Part shown: positions 9,029-17,887 of the stretch, piece after piece
How the letters are laid out: every line of letters starts with the position of its first letter
Numbering within the stretch: the first letter of the stretch is position 1
Source: Nitrospira sp.
GTDB taxonomy: Bacteria > Nitrospirota > Nitrospiria > Nitrospirales > Nitrospiraceae
Length of the DNA: 64,000 bases
NCBI GenBank assembly: GCA_015709715.1
Contig: CP054184.1
Location: 3,581,001-3,645,000 of the forward strand
Direction: 5' to 3'
Notes under the pieces: generated by a model
The model's input: only the letters and a program-made list of their open reading frames with translations
Told to the model about the DNA's origin: nothing
Databases searched by the model: none
Position numbers and translations under genes: made by a program

Positions 9029-10030
9029 CTAGCGGGCCGCGACGTTGTTTTGAGGTTGTCCGCAGGTTCCCGGAGTCATATAGAGCAGGTAGTTCCCCAT
9101 TCCATGCTGGATGTTCGGATTCTGAAGGAGATGATGGTGCACCATCACCATTTCATAGTCATCCGATTTGGTGACCGTGAAACCTTTCGAATTTTTGTAC
9201 ACCTGATGGGGCTGGAAGTCTCGGAACGTGCCGTCGGCTTCCACGTCGGGAACGGTTCGCAAGAGGGTTTCGTTAGTGGTCTTATTTTCGAGCGAAATCA
9301 TGAGCAATTCATCGTGACCGTGGGGGTAGGCAAACTTGACGCACCCGTCGATGTTGAATTTGAGCGGGGCTGACAGAACTGATACACCGGGCCTGATCTC
9401 GATTCCCTCATCGGTTTGATCCGGCCCCCGTTCTCCAAATTTGGAATAACAGACGATGTTCACGCCGACTTGATAAACCTCCATTTCCTGCACCTTGGCG
9501 CCTTTCGGCGCAACATACATGGTGAACCGAGCCATGACATCCTTAGTGGGCGGTGCCTTATGGTAGAAGGCTACGATGGACATGAGGTTCTGCCCCTTTG
9601 CCAGCTTGACTCCGTACCCTTCGGGAAACCGGGCCTCGGTCATCTCCAATCCCGCACCGGCGAAAAACAGCGGCTCGCCATCACAGGAGACACTGGGTTT
9701 ATCGTTGTTCAGCATGAGAATGTGGTGCAGATAATTCTTGGGAAGCGGCCGGCCGTCTTTGGTGAAGACCTCCGACTTATACCCGATCATGTAGGTGTCT
9801 TCCGGCAATTGAAACACCTTCTTGGGCATGCTGGAAGCCAACTCGCCGTCGTGGCCGGTGGGGAGGTCGATCGGACCGAAGGTGAGTGCGATGGTATTGT
9901 CGTCGATGGTGATTTTCGTCTCGCCCAGCGTCGGCATGGTCGGAATCGCATGGTGGTCATGCCCCCCATCGGCAGACACCGAAGCCGCTAGCCCCAACAG
10001 CATCACCATCGACAGCAGTACCCGATTCAT
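9029..10030 (-). CDS. Exported protein resembling copper type II monooxygenase (PHM-like) fold
   Basis: 333 residues with a clear signal peptide (residues 1-20, cleavage near SVSA-DG) followed by a His-rich segment GGHDHH. Spaced histidine motifs (LHHILMLNN near residue 105, AFYHKAP, FAYPHGHDELL, and MVHHHLLQNP near the C terminus) and several cysteines recall the copper-binding fold of peptidylglycine-monooxygenase-like or Nod19-like proteins. I infer a periplasmic metal-binding protein and cannot assign a substrate. The gene stands alone on the minus strand. Confidence 0.5.
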   Translation of the reverse strand: MNRVLLSMVMLLGLAASVSADGGHDHHAIPTMPTLGETKITIDDNTIALTFGPIDLPTGHDGELASSMPKKVFQLPEDTYMIGYKSEVFTKDGRPLPKNYLHHILMLNNDKPSVSCDGEPLFFAGAGLEMTEARFPEGYGVKLAKGQNLMSIVAFYHKAPPTKDVMARFTMYVAPKGAKVQEMEVYQVGVNIVCYSKFGERGPDQTDEGIEIRPGVSVLSAPLKFNIDGCVKFAYPHGHDELLMISLENKTTNETLLRTVPDVEADGTFRDFQPHQVYKNSKGFTVTKSDDYEMVMVHHHLLQNPNIQHGMGNYLLYMTPGTCGQPQNNVAAR

Positions 10031-10100
10031 GACCTCTCCTCGTCTTGACGCACCGCCCGTGAGCGGTGAGCGTCGCTCTTGAGAACGTTTGTTGTTAGTG

Positions 10101-11030
10101 TTATCGGGCCGGCGGCGGCGTCAGCCGTTTCCACACGTAATTGCCGCCATGTTCTCGAGGCGGGATATTGTTACGACTTCCGACACGCACATACCACCAC
10201 ATGCCTCTGGCCTGAGTGCCGTCTTCGGAGAGGACGACGTCAAACCCACCTTCACGATCGTTTCCTGTCTGCTTCCAGGTTCCCTGCCAGCGGCGATCTT
10301 TGAAGCTGGTCGTGGAAAACTGTCCGCCCTGCCAGGTATAGGGGCCGTTACCCTGTGCATCCAAGGTGGCCACATACTTCTTGTTGTCTTCGACTTCCGT
10401 GACTTCCCATTGGCCGCTGAGGTCGACGTGATCTGCCGGGCTCGGACTCTCCGATGTGCGGTGGAGTAAGGCGGCATGGTCCGCAACAGCGGTCGCGGTC
10501 TGGCTTCGGGGCTGTCGAGTCGATTCGTGCCAGGACACGAGCACCCACCGATCTCCCCTTCGTTCCATGACGCCGGTTTCGCGTAATGGGAGCACCATGC
10601 GTTGAGCGGGGTCTTCGGCACTGAGATAGCGGATGTAATCCAATTCCATCGCGAACCAGGCAACATCCCCTCGGGTCCACATGTGAAGGCTGGTAATGGG
10701 AATTTCCAATCGGACCACCGAGTCGAACTCGCTGCGCATGTCGTCCGCGAAGTCCGACCATCCGAGATACGTGCGCCCGTCGATGGTGTAGCCGATGGCA
10801 TCGGCATCCTGGGACATGTACGTGGACATGGTGGCTAAATCGCGCCCCGCGTTGGCCCGCACCAGCGTGCGCAGGGTGGATTCGGGGTCGGTAGGGGCAT
10901 CGGCCCAGGCCGAGGAACATGCGAGCATGCCCGCGAGAGAGAGCAGGACGATTCCCCGCCTTCCGCGAGACCATCGGGATTGCAGGGAGGAAGAACAAAA
11001 CTGATGTATCTGTTCAGAGAATAGTTCCAT
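10101..11030 (-). CDS. Exported SnoaL/NTF2-like protein with extra C-terminal beta domain
   Basis: 309 residues. After a basic N terminus and a hydrophobic export segment (VLLSLAGMLACSSAWADA, about 27-44), residues 46-170 resemble an NTF2-like/YybH ketosteroid-isomerase fold (ESTLRTLVRANAGRDLATMSTYMSQDADAIGY, then WSDFADDMRSEF). The remaining ~110 residues (DLSGQWEVTEVEDNKKYVATL and WWYVRVGSRNN) look like a small beta-rich domain. The sequence MLAC could be a weak lipobox. Ligand and role are unknown. Confidence 0.55.
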   Translation of the reverse strand: MELFSEQIHQFCSSSLQSRWSRGRRGIVLLSLAGMLACSSAWADAPTDPESTLRTLVRANAGRDLATMSTYMSQDADAIGYTIDGRTYLGWSDFADDMRSEFDSVVRLEIPITSLHMWTRGDVAWFAMELDYIRYLSAEDPAQRMVLPLRETGVMERRGDRWVLVSWHESTRQPRSQTATAVADHAALLHRTSESPSPADHVDLSGQWEVTEVEDNKKYVATLDAQGNGPYTWQGGQFSTTSFKDRRWQGTWKQTGNDREGGFDVVLSEDGTQARGMWWYVRVGSRNNIPPREHGGNYVWKRLTPPPAR

Positions 11031-11084
11031 CGAATACCTCGTAACTTTTCGAGGCTACTCTGTGGTTCCGGATGGTGTCAATGT

Positions 11085-11876
11085 CTATTTGTCGGGTGCA
11101 TGACTCTCGGAAAATCTGCAAGCTACGACCGTGACATTGTCGATGCCCCCTGCTGTCAGAGCGGCCTGGATCAGGGCCGCAACGGTGTGACTCGGTTGGT
11201 CCAGGTGAGGACTCACCAGGTCGAGAATCCGCTCATCGTCCAACATTTTCGTCAGGCCGTCGGAGCAGAGCAACAGCAGGTCTCCAGGTTGGACATCATG
11301 GATGAAGGTGTCGCACTGGACGGTTAGTCCTTGCCCCATGGCTCGGGTCAGCACATGCCGGTCCGGATGGGTAGCCGCCTGCGCCGGGGTGAGGAGACCG
11401 TCGCGCAGATATTCTTCAACCAGGGTGTGGTCGCGGGTCACCTGAGTGATGGCGGACGGTCTGAGGAGATAGGCGCGGCTGTCTCCGACGTTGGCGATGA
11501 TGAGGCGCGGAGGCGAGATAGGCAGGAAGTGCGCCAAGGCCAACGTGGTCCCCATGCCTCGCAACGACGGATGGTGGTCGACGTGCGTCAGTATGGCCCG
11601 GTGGGCGTGGGCGATGAGTTCCGTGATGCGCCCGATGACCTGCGGCAGTAGCAGCCGGCCATCGGCGCTCTCGGGGACGAGGGTTGAACCAAGGCGTGCG
11701 ACAGTTTCGATCACTAACCGGCTGGCAACATCCCCTCCCGCATGGCCTCCCATCCCATCGGCCACGGCCCAGAGCCGGTGCTGATCATCTACGAGTAGGG
11801 TATCCTGATTGGTCGCACGTACCAAGCCGCGATCCGTTTGTCCGAAGGTTCTCCAGGTCCATTGAGGTTGCAGCAT
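11085..11876 (-). CDS. PP2C-family serine/threonine phosphatase
   Basis: Compact bacterial PP2C phosphatase (about 263 residues). All metal-binding motifs are visible: RATNQDTLLVDD, VADGMGGHAGGDVAS, ANVGDSRAYLL, LLCSDGLTKML and GGIDNVTVVA. It should remove phosphate from serine/threonine-phosphorylated proteins in the cytoplasm. The reading frame is open to 12059, but a Shine-Dalgarno TAAAGGAG at 11886-11893 touches ATG 11885 and lies nine bases before ATG 11876, so 11876 is chosen. It begins just after the stop of the nuclease gene upstream, suggesting co-transcription. No partner kinase gene is in the window. Confidence 0.88.
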   Translation of the reverse strand: MLQPQWTWRTFGQTDRGLVRATNQDTLLVDDQHRLWAVADGMGGHAGGDVASRLVIETVARLGSTLVPESADGRLLLPQVIGRITELIAHAHRAILTHVDHHPSLRGMGTTLALAHFLPISPPRLIIANVGDSRAYLLRPSAITQVTRDHTLVEEYLRDGLLTPAQAATHPDRHVLTRAMGQGLTVQCDTFIHDVQPGDLLLLCSDGLTKMLDDERILDLVSPHLDQPSHTVAALIQAALTAGGIDNVTVVACRFSESHAPDK

Positions 11877-11890
11877 GCCGGCCATCTCCT

Positions 11891-12679
11891 TTACCGCGTC
11901 GAGGGGAACGATGTCGGCGTTACAACCGCGGGGCCATAGCGTGCGGCCAGTTGGTCGTACAAGAGGTTGGCCAGCGGCTCGAGGTTGCGGGTGTCTGCAG
12001 CGTTGTAGCGGACGAGTCGATCCAACGCCTCCTGATCTCCTGCCCGGTGCCGATGCCACAGGCGGACCGCCTCCAATCCGTCGAGGTCTTGGAGGTCTGC
12101 GGATCGTGAGATCTCCAGTTCACGCTCGATGCGTTTGAGCCCGCCCTGCAGACCGACGCGCCTTGCGGCAAAGCAGAGATCGAAGTGGGGCACTGTCACT
12201 TGCAATCCCGGAAAGCAGGCCTGCAGATAAGGCACGTCGAAGACGGTACCGAAAAACGTAATCAGCAGGTCGGCCTGGTCGAGTTCGTCTTGCAGGGCGG
12301 CTCGGCTGAGGGCCTCGCCGTGGATCAAGGTACGCATGTAGCCCTTGCGATAGAGCCCGACGACGGTCACCTCTCCCTCATGGGCTGAGAGGCCGGTGGT
12401 TTCAATGTCGAGGTAGAGGGCCTGCGCCCCGAACGTTCGAAACAGCCGCCAGTGATCGCGCGTGTGAAGGCAGCGGGCAAAGTATCTGGCGTTCCGCCGA
12501 TCGAGTTCCTCTTGGGCCGTAGCCAACTCCGCGTCATACAACTCCTTCCGGGGTGCCGACAAGCCAGGCAGCTTGACCTCACGGCGAAAGGCAGCCCAAT
12601 CGACGATCCCCTCCTCCCAGAGCCGCCGTTCGGTGGAGGGGCCGATGCCTTTCAAGTGGACGAAGGTCGAGGTCAACAT
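11891..12679 (-). CDS. YprB-like ribonuclease H-fold exonuclease
   Basis: About 262 residues. An N-terminal helix-hairpin-helix-like stretch (HLKGIGPSTERRLWEEGI) precedes an RNase H/DnaQ-type 3'-5' exonuclease domain with YLDIETTGL (first acidic pair), a central FFGTVFDVPYL segment and the C-terminal YNAADTRNL. This matches the YprB family of putative exonucleases. No Shine-Dalgarno is obvious at ATG 12679; a TTG at 12727 would add 16 residues. It is probably co-transcribed with the PP2C gene downstream. Substrate (DNA or RNA) is not known. Confidence 0.75.
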   Translation of the reverse strand: MLTSTFVHLKGIGPSTERRLWEEGIVDWAAFRREVKLPGLSAPRKELYDAELATAQEELDRRNARYFARCLHTRDHWRLFRTFGAQALYLDIETTGLSAHEGEVTVVGLYRKGYMRTLIHGEALSRAALQDELDQADLLITFFGTVFDVPYLQACFPGLQVTVPHFDLCFAARRVGLQGGLKRIERELEISRSADLQDLDGLEAVRLWHRHRAGDQEALDRLVRYNAADTRNLEPLANLLYDQLAARYGPAVVTPTSFPSTR

Positions 12680-12810
12680 GCCGGTCGATCGAATGGAACT
12701 GGCGAGGGATTGTAGCCTTGATTTCAAGGGATAAACAAGTTAGAGTCCGCGACTGATGCGGGGTTTCGTTATGTTCGGATCGAAAGAACGGTCGAGTTTG
12801 GTGAGGATGC

Positions 12811-13203
12811 ATGACCACGAATGGCACTGCAAAACGGATCAGAATCAAGGTGGGGGGAGTGCAGCTCGAGGCCGAGCTCAAAGGCACCAGGACGGCGGAG
12901 GAACTCTACCGTGCCTTGCCGGCCGAGGGGCCATTGAATGTCTGGGGCGAGGAGTTTTATTTTAAGGTTCCGGGCGTCAAAGATTACCGTGAAACCGCCA
13001 CGACCCAAGTGAAAGTGGGTGACGTCGCCTTTTGGGGAGCCGGGCAAGTGCTGGCAGTTTTTTTCGGGCGGACCCCCATGAGCATGGGCGCCGATCCGGT
13101 TCCAGCCGACCGAGTCAATGTCATCGGTCGCGTCTTGGGTGATGCGGCCATGTTGCGGCAGGCGATGAACGCGAGTTCGATTCGAGTCGAGCGGATCGAG
13201 TAG
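12811..13203 (+). CDS. Cyclophilin-like fold protein
   Basis: 130 residues matching the bacterial cyclophilin-like family (IRIKVGGVQLEAEL, ALPAEGPLNVWGEEFYFKVP, VKVGDVAFWGAGQVLAVFFGRTP). The family shares the beta-barrel of peptidyl-prolyl isomerases but most members lack a demonstrated activity. It starts a plus-strand run that continues with two DUF507 genes 37 bases downstream. Function is unassigned. Confidence 0.75.
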   Translation: MTTNGTAKRIRIKVGGVQLEAELKGTRTAEELYRALPAEGPLNVWGEEFYFKVPGVKDYRETATTQVKVGDVAFWGAGQVLAVFFGRTPMSMGADPVPADRVNVIGRVLGDAAMLRQAMNASSIRVERIE

Positions 13204-13240
13204 GCTGGGCCGAAGATCGTATCCAGGAGGGGTTGCGACC

Positions 13241-13522
13241 ATGCGGTTGGCAAAAGAACGCATCCACCATATGGCGGATGCCCTCGTCTCCAGGCTACAG
13301 GGTCTCGGGTACCTGGAATTGACCGGAGATCGCAAGGCTTTGCGGGATGCACTGGAACAGACCATGACCGAGGAACTCGGGGTGGAAGATCGGTTGAACG
13401 CCGAAGTGCGTCGCATGATGCAGCCCTATGAGCGAGATATCGAGCAGGGAAAAGTGGACTATCAAAAGATGTTCACGATGATCAAGCAAAAGCTCGTGCG
13501 GGAGCGGGGCATCATCCTCTGA
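13241..13522 (+). CDS. DUF507 protein, first copy
   Basis: 93 residues, predicted almost wholly helical, with the DUF507 pattern: MRLAKERIHHMADALV at the N terminus, EELGVEDRLNAEV centrally and DYQKMFTMIKQKLVRERGI at the end. DUF507 proteins are small, soluble and of unknown function. The second copy follows eight bases downstream. Confidence 0.85.
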   Translation: MRLAKERIHHMADALVSRLQGLGYLELTGDRKALRDALEQTMTEELGVEDRLNAEVRRMMQPYERDIEQGKVDYQKMFTMIKQKLVRERGIIL

Positions 13523-13530
13523 CTATCGCC

Positions 13531-13806
13531 ATGATCAGTGACGACAAAGCCAGCCATCTGGCCCACCTCGCGTTGGGCGCCCTCAAGAAAAGCGCCCACT
13601 GTCGCCTTACAGAGGAGGACGGCAAGGTGTTGCGAGAGATCAAGCGGGTCTTGGCGGCGGAACTGACCCTGGAAGCGGAGATCGATCGGAAGGTGCGGGC
13701 GAAGTTGGCGTCCTATTCCCGTCGGATCGTTGAAGGAAGCTCCGAATGGGACGTGATGTACCGTAAAACATTTGAGGAAGAGCAGAAGAAACGCGCGAAA
13801 CCATAA
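13531..13806 (+). CDS. DUF507 protein, second copy
   Basis: 91 residues, a divergent paralogue of the gene just upstream: LAHLALGALKKS corresponds to the first helix and ELTLEAEIDRKVRAKL to the central segment. The tail is lysine/arginine rich. The tandem pair suggests a heterodimer or subfunctionalised duplicates. No function is known. Confidence 0.8.
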   Translation: MISDDKASHLAHLALGALKKSAHCRLTEEDGKVLREIKRVLAAELTLEAEIDRKVRAKLASYSRRIVEGSSEWDVMYRKTFEEEQKKRAKP

Positions 13807-13851
13807 CGAGAACCAGAGGGGCCGGCCATGAGGCCGGAAGAGGTGATAGCG

Positions 13852-14292
13852 ATGCACGTCACCAAGTGGATCGTCATGTGTGCGGCAGTCCTGTCAGTGC
13901 AGGCCTGTACCCACTCCAAACCCAAGCCGCTGATGCCGCTGGAGTTGGCCTATGGAGCCAATGCCCAGGCGATTGCGCTGAACACCCAAGGGACCCAAGC
14001 GTTCCAGTCGGGACAGTTGCCCGAAGCCAAGAACTATTTCGGACAGGCTATCAAGGCGGCGCCGGATTCAGGCCAGGCCCATTACAATTTTGCCTTGGCT
14101 TTGAATGCGCTGGGCGAGACGGAACAGGCTCGTCAGGAGTTCATCGAAGCGGCCAACCTGGCTCCCGGGGACAAGGTCATTTGGGACTCTCCCGCCCTGC
14201 GGCCGTTCGGCAGCCCGGAGGCGCCGAAAAAGGCGATGCGCGAGCACCCCTATGGAACACAGCGCCCGATGATCGGCAGCGGACCTCGTTAA
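13852..14292 (+). CDS. TPR-repeat lipoprotein
   Basis: 146 residues from ATG 13852, chosen over the in-frame start at 13828 because GAGG lies about eight bases upstream and the protein then begins with a typical lipoprotein signal (MHVTKWIVMCAAVLSVQAC, Cys 19). About two tetratricopeptide repeats follow (GTQAFQSGQLPEAKNYFGQAI and AHYNFALALNALGETEQARQEF). It is likely an envelope-anchored scaffold. The peroxiredoxin gene follows 13 bases downstream. Confidence 0.75.
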   Translation: MHVTKWIVMCAAVLSVQACTHSKPKPLMPLELAYGANAQAIALNTQGTQAFQSGQLPEAKNYFGQAIKAAPDSGQAHYNFALALNALGETEQARQEFIEAANLAPGDKVIWDSPALRPFGSPEAPKKAMREHPYGTQRPMIGSGPR

Positions 14293-14305
14293 AAAGAGGG
14301 CAACG

Positions 14306-14794
14306 ATGGCAAAGGGAAAACAGGATATGGCACAGGAGCTGGAAGTGGGTGCGAAGGCCCCGGATTTTTCCTTGCCCGATCAGGACGGCACGTCCGTCTC
14401 GTTGAAGAGCTTCAAGGGAAAGCAGGTGGTGTTGTACTTCTACCCCAAAGACGATACGTCCGGATGCACCAAGGAAGCCTGCGATTTTCGCGACAACCTG
14501 GCGCCGATCAAGAAAGCCGGGGCGGTGGTCTTGGGGGTCAGCATGGACGGCAAGGCCTCACACCAGAAATTCATCGCCAAGTACGGGCTGCCCTTTGCCT
14601 TGCTGAGCGACGAGGATGCGTCGACCTCCAAGGCCTATGGCGTCTATAAAGAAAAAAGCATGTACGGCAGGAAATATTGGGGCATCGAACGGAGTACCTT
14701 TGTGATCGATGCCGAGGGCCGTATCAAGGCCCTGTTTAGAAAAGTGAAGGTCCCGGGGCATGTCGACGAAGTTTTGGCTGCACTGAAGGTATAG
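14306..14794 (+). CDS. bcp: Thiol peroxidase, Bcp/PrxQ type
   Basis: 162 residues, full length for the Bcp family of thioredoxin-dependent peroxidases that reduce hydrogen and organic peroxides. The peroxidatic Cys 54 and resolving Cys 59 lie in DDTSGCTKEACDFRD, the atypical 2-Cys spacing known from E. coli Bcp; APDFSLPDQDG and the TSKAYGVY and RSTFVID segments also fit. A methionine at residue 8 is an alternative start. Confidence 0.93.
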   Translation: MAKGKQDMAQELEVGAKAPDFSLPDQDGTSVSLKSFKGKQVVLYFYPKDDTSGCTKEACDFRDNLAPIKKAGAVVLGVSMDGKASHQKFIAKYGLPFALLSDEDASTSKAYGVYKEKSMYGRKYWGIERSTFVIDAEGRIKALFRKVKVPGHVDEVLAALKV

Positions 14795-14822
14795 AGTCGC
14801 TGGGGCGCAGGGGACCGTGTTC

Positions 14823-15065
14823 ATGGATCCATTGGAAAAAACGTCCCATGCCTACAGCGCCGCCGCCCTCTCCCTCGTGCCGGGTCTCGGGCACCTCTAC
14901 ATCGGAGAAAAGCGGGGCTGGCCCCTGTTCCTCGCTGGGCTGCTGTTGATCTTCCTGTGGCTCTATATCGCCTCCTTCGCTCTCGTGCCCCTCATCGGAC
15001 TGATCCTGCTCTGCATGGGCGATACCTATCTGACAGTCAACCGAGACCGCGGGCTCTTCACCTGA
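14823..15065 (+). CDS. Small membrane protein (two transmembrane helices)
   Basis: 80 residues. A hydrophilic start is followed by LSLVPGLGHLYIGEKRGW and two hydrophobic helices (LFLAGLLLIFLWLYIASFAL and LVPLIGLILLCMGDTYL). The PGLGHLYxGE-K-W pattern resembles small TM2-like inner-membrane proteins. ATG 14823 is preferred to GTG 14817 because AGGGG lies eight bases upstream. No function can be assigned. Confidence 0.6.
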   Translation: MDPLEKTSHAYSAAALSLVPGLGHLYIGEKRGWPLFLAGLLLIFLWLYIASFALVPLIGLILLCMGDTYLTVNRDRGLFT

Positions 15066-15100
15066 CAGGTGCCTAGGTCTTCTCGGGAACTGGAGATTCC

Positions 15101-15925
15101 ATGACAACGTGTCGTGCGAGGCTGTGGCGGTCGGTTGTGCCGGCCCTGCTCATGTTGTCGACCGTCGCGATGGCTGAAGCAGGTGCGCAAGCCCAGGCCG
15201 CTTCCATCACCGTGGACGATGTGTTGACCCTGCCGAATCAGTCGGTCCGAATCGAGGCCCGAGTGGGTGAGGGGACTGTCGGTGGGGGCTCGGCGTTGGG
15301 CGGTATCGCATTACGGTTGCGGGTCGACGGGGCGGCCGTGGCGACCGCCAAGACCGACGACAGGGGGCGTGCCTCGTTCGACTTTACGCCGAAGATGCGT
15401 GGCAACCATCCCATGGTCGTGGAACAGGGCGAGTCCTCGGGGAGTGACGCGGGCACGACGGCCAAGGCGACCCTGTTTGTGTGGGAGCGTCGGCGTCCGA
15501 TTCTGTTGGTGGAAGTGGCGTCGCTCGTCGAAGCCGGCGGGGGGGGCTCCGATGTTCTATCGACCAAGCCATCGGCCGATGCGGCCGAGGAACTCACTCG
15601 CCTGTCGCAGTACTATTACAATCTGGTGTATATCCCGCGCGGGGAACAGTCCTCGTCGGATACCCGGGCCTGGCTGGAAGCCCACCAGTTTCCCACCGGC
15701 CTGGTCCTGATGCCCCTCGCCGGCGGATTGGGTCCAGCGCTCGATTCGTTCAAGCAACAGGGGTGGACGACGATGAAGGCCGGCATCGGCCGTACGAAGC
15801 TGTTTGCGGAAACCTTGTTGCAGCATCGCGTGGACGTGGTGCTCGTGCCGGAACCACCCAAGGGAGATTTGCCGCGCAAGGCTAAGGCTGCGAAGGATTG
15901 GAAGGACGTGCGCAAGAAACTGTAA
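15101..15925 (+). CDS. Exported protein of unknown function with Ig-like N-terminal domain
   Basis: 274 residues. A signal peptide (about 1-30, ending AQAQA) is followed by a beta-rich, Ig/transthyretin-like region (about 32-125: VLTLPNQSVRIEARVG, VDGAAVATAKTDDRGRASFDFTP). The C-terminal half (WERRRPILLVEVASLVEAG, LARLSQYYYNLVYIP-like stretch, WLEAHQFPTGLVLMPL) has a weak HAD/lipin-like arrangement but no DxD catalytic motif is seen. ATG has GGAG upstream. Function is unknown. Confidence 0.5.
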   Translation: MTTCRARLWRSVVPALLMLSTVAMAEAGAQAQAASITVDDVLTLPNQSVRIEARVGEGTVGGGSALGGIALRLRVDGAAVATAKTDDRGRASFDFTPKMRGNHPMVVEQGESSGSDAGTTAKATLFVWERRRPILLVEVASLVEAGGGGSDVLSTKPSADAAEELTRLSQYYYNLVYIPRGEQSSSDTRAWLEAHQFPTGLVLMPLAGGLGPALDSFKQQGWTTMKAGIGRTKLFAETLLQHRVDVVLVPEPPKGDLPRKAKAAKDWKDVRKKL

Positions 15926-15983
15926 TCATGCTATCTTCAGCGCCCGACAGGGTTTGATCTCATCGAAGGAGCAGGAGCCGGTT

Positions 15984-16763
15984 ATGTTGTTAGAGGGAAA
16001 AAAGGGGTTGATCATCGGGGTGGCCAACAAACACAGCATCGCCTGGGCCATTGCGCAGGCCGCAGCCCGTGAAGGCGCGCAGTTGCTGTTCAGCTACCAG
16101 AACGAACGGTTGCGTGAAAACGTCGAGGAGTTGGTCGGTACGCTGCCCGGCGCCGCTTCTTGCGTCTGTGATGTGGGAGACGATGCGCAAATCGAAGCCT
16201 TGATGACCGCGGCCGAACAGAAGCTGGGCCGGTTGGATTTTCTGGTTCACTCGCTCGCCTTTGCGCCGCGGGAAGAATTGACGGGAGAATTTCTCAACAC
16301 GACTCGCCAAGGGTTTGCGACGGCGTTGGACGTGAGCGCCTATTCGCTCGTGGCCGTCACCAGGGCCGCCGTGCCGTTGATGACGGAAGGCGGGTCGGTC
16401 GTGACCTTGACCTATCTCGGCAGCGAACGGGTGGTGCCCCACTACAATGTGATGGGGGTGGCCAAGGCTGCGCTTGAAGCGACGGTACGGTACCTCGCCC
16501 ACGATCTCGGACCGAAGAACATCCGGGTCAATGCCGTGTCGGCCGGGCCGATCAAGACCTTGGCTGCCCGCGGCGTCTCGGGGATCAGCAAAATGGTCGA
16601 CCACCATCGGGCCTTTGCCCCGCTCCGACGAGCCACCGAGCAGGGGGAAGTCGGCGACACTGCCTTGTTCCTGGTCAGTCCGTTAGGTCGTGGCATCACC
16701 GGAGAGGTGATCTACGTCGATGGGGGATACCATATCCTCGGGTCGCTGGCGTCGGTCGATTAA
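15984..16763 (+). CDS. fabI: Enoyl-[acyl-carrier-protein] reductase (NADH) FabI
   Basis: 259 residues. The last step of each fatty-acid elongation cycle. Family hallmarks: cofactor loop IIGVANKHSIAWAIA at the N terminus, the FabI catalytic set Tyr 144, Tyr 154 and Lys 161 (TLTYLGS, HYNVMGVAKAAL), and SAGPIKTLAARGVSG. The frame is open to 15804, but ATG 15984 gives the family-standard N terminus. The motif set excludes an ordinary SDR. Confidence 0.95.
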   Translation: MLLEGKKGLIIGVANKHSIAWAIAQAAAREGAQLLFSYQNERLRENVEELVGTLPGAASCVCDVGDDAQIEALMTAAEQKLGRLDFLVHSLAFAPREELTGEFLNTTRQGFATALDVSAYSLVAVTRAAVPLMTEGGSVVTLTYLGSERVVPHYNVMGVAKAALEATVRYLAHDLGPKNIRVNAVSAGPIKTLAARGVSGISKMVDHHRAFAPLRRATEQGEVGDTALFLVSPLGRGITGEVIYVDGGYHILGSLASVD

Positions 16764-17769
16764 CGGGTCGGCCCCGCTGTCGGAAACATCCGTCTCAATC
16801 ACCTGCCGTCGTCTGTCCTTTTGCAGGGGCGGCTGCTGCGCGGCAGCCGCTCGGTTACTCCTGTCCATCGTGGCCCTTCTCTGCCTGGGATTGGTAGAGG
16901 AGGGCCTGTCCGGCGAGCTATCCGACCGTGAGGAGGACGGTCTAGTCGGGCCGGTCCGTTCCGTTGAAACCAAAGAAAGCCTGTTGGTACAGATCGACCG
17001 CTACGATGCGCAGGGGCGGGTCGTCGAGCGCATGCAAGGTGGCCTGGACACCATGCCCGGCTTGTGGCCGTTGCGCTTTTCCTACCACTACGATCAGACC
17101 GGCCGGCTGCAGTCCGAAGTGGTCACGGATGCAAAGGGTGATCTGGTGAAGGAAACCCGCATGGCCTATGATGCGCGCGGCCATCGCTCTGCGGAGGTGG
17201 CGGCCTGGGGCGACGGGACCTTCGAAAACGCGTCCCTGTATGAGTACGACCAGGCGGGCCTGAAAATACGCGGCCTCCATTACAACGCCGTGCAGGTCAT
17301 CAACCGGAACCTGTTCACCTATGATGAGCACGGACGGGTGATCGGCGAACGATTCGAACGCAACTACCGGTACGATGCGGTAGGGAATCAGGTCGCCACG
17401 TCGGATCGTTTCGACGCGGGGCATGCGTTGGTCCTCACCTATGACGACCAAGGACGAGTCGGGACTAAGCACGTCTCGGATTTGCGAGGCCGACGAGAGG
17501 GGCGGTCGGAGTTTCGTTACGACGACCATGGCAACCAAATCGAAGAAGCCTTCTACGATGCTCTCGGACGCCTCACCGACCGGAAGACCTATCGCTATGA
17601 CTATGACGCGGTCGGCAATTGGACCAAGGAAACGTTCGAGCGGTGGGAATCGGTCGACGGAGGCGAACGGCTCAAGCAGGCTCACGTTCGCGAACGTACC
17701 ATCGTCTACCATGACGCGACCTGCAAGTTCTCCCCATCACCAAGTCCCACCCCAGTCGAGCGCCGCTGA
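16720..17769 (+). CDS. Exported YD-repeat (RHS-like) protein
   Basis: Up to 349 residues. After a hydrophobic segment (LLLSIVALLCLGLVEEGLSG, about 47-66) come at least seven degenerate YD repeats of the RHS type: IDRYDAQGRVVER, YHYDQTGRLQSE, MAYDARGHRSAE, YEYDQAGLKIRG, FTYDEHGRVIGE, RYDAVGNQV, FRYDDHGNQIEE and YDYDAVGNW. There is no RHS core box or toxin tip, so it is a stand-alone short repeat protein, likely periplasmic or surface located. The start is uncertain: ATG 16720 overlaps fabI by 44 bases and the gene may begin at a downstream alternative codon. Confidence 0.65.
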   Translation: MGDTISSGRWRRSINGSAPLSETSVSITCRRLSFCRGGCCAAAARLLLSIVALLCLGLVEEGLSGELSDREEDGLVGPVRSVETKESLLVQIDRYDAQGRVVERMQGGLDTMPGLWPLRFSYHYDQTGRLQSEVVTDAKGDLVKETRMAYDARGHRSAEVAAWGDGTFENASLYEYDQAGLKIRGLHYNAVQVINRNLFTYDEHGRVIGERFERNYRYDAVGNQVATSDRFDAGHALVLTYDDQGRVGTKHVSDLRGRREGRSEFRYDDHGNQIEEAFYDALGRLTDRKTYRYDYDAVGNWTKETFERWESVDGGERLKQAHVRERTIVYHDATCKFSPSPSPTPVERR

Positions 17770-17887
17770 GGTCTGTTCGGCACAGGCCGTTCTGTGAACG
17801 GTGACGGAGTCGCCCGGCAGGATGCCTTCGGTATGGATCTGTGGAGCGGCGAGATCCGGCCGATGTCCATGCTAAGATGTCTCCACC

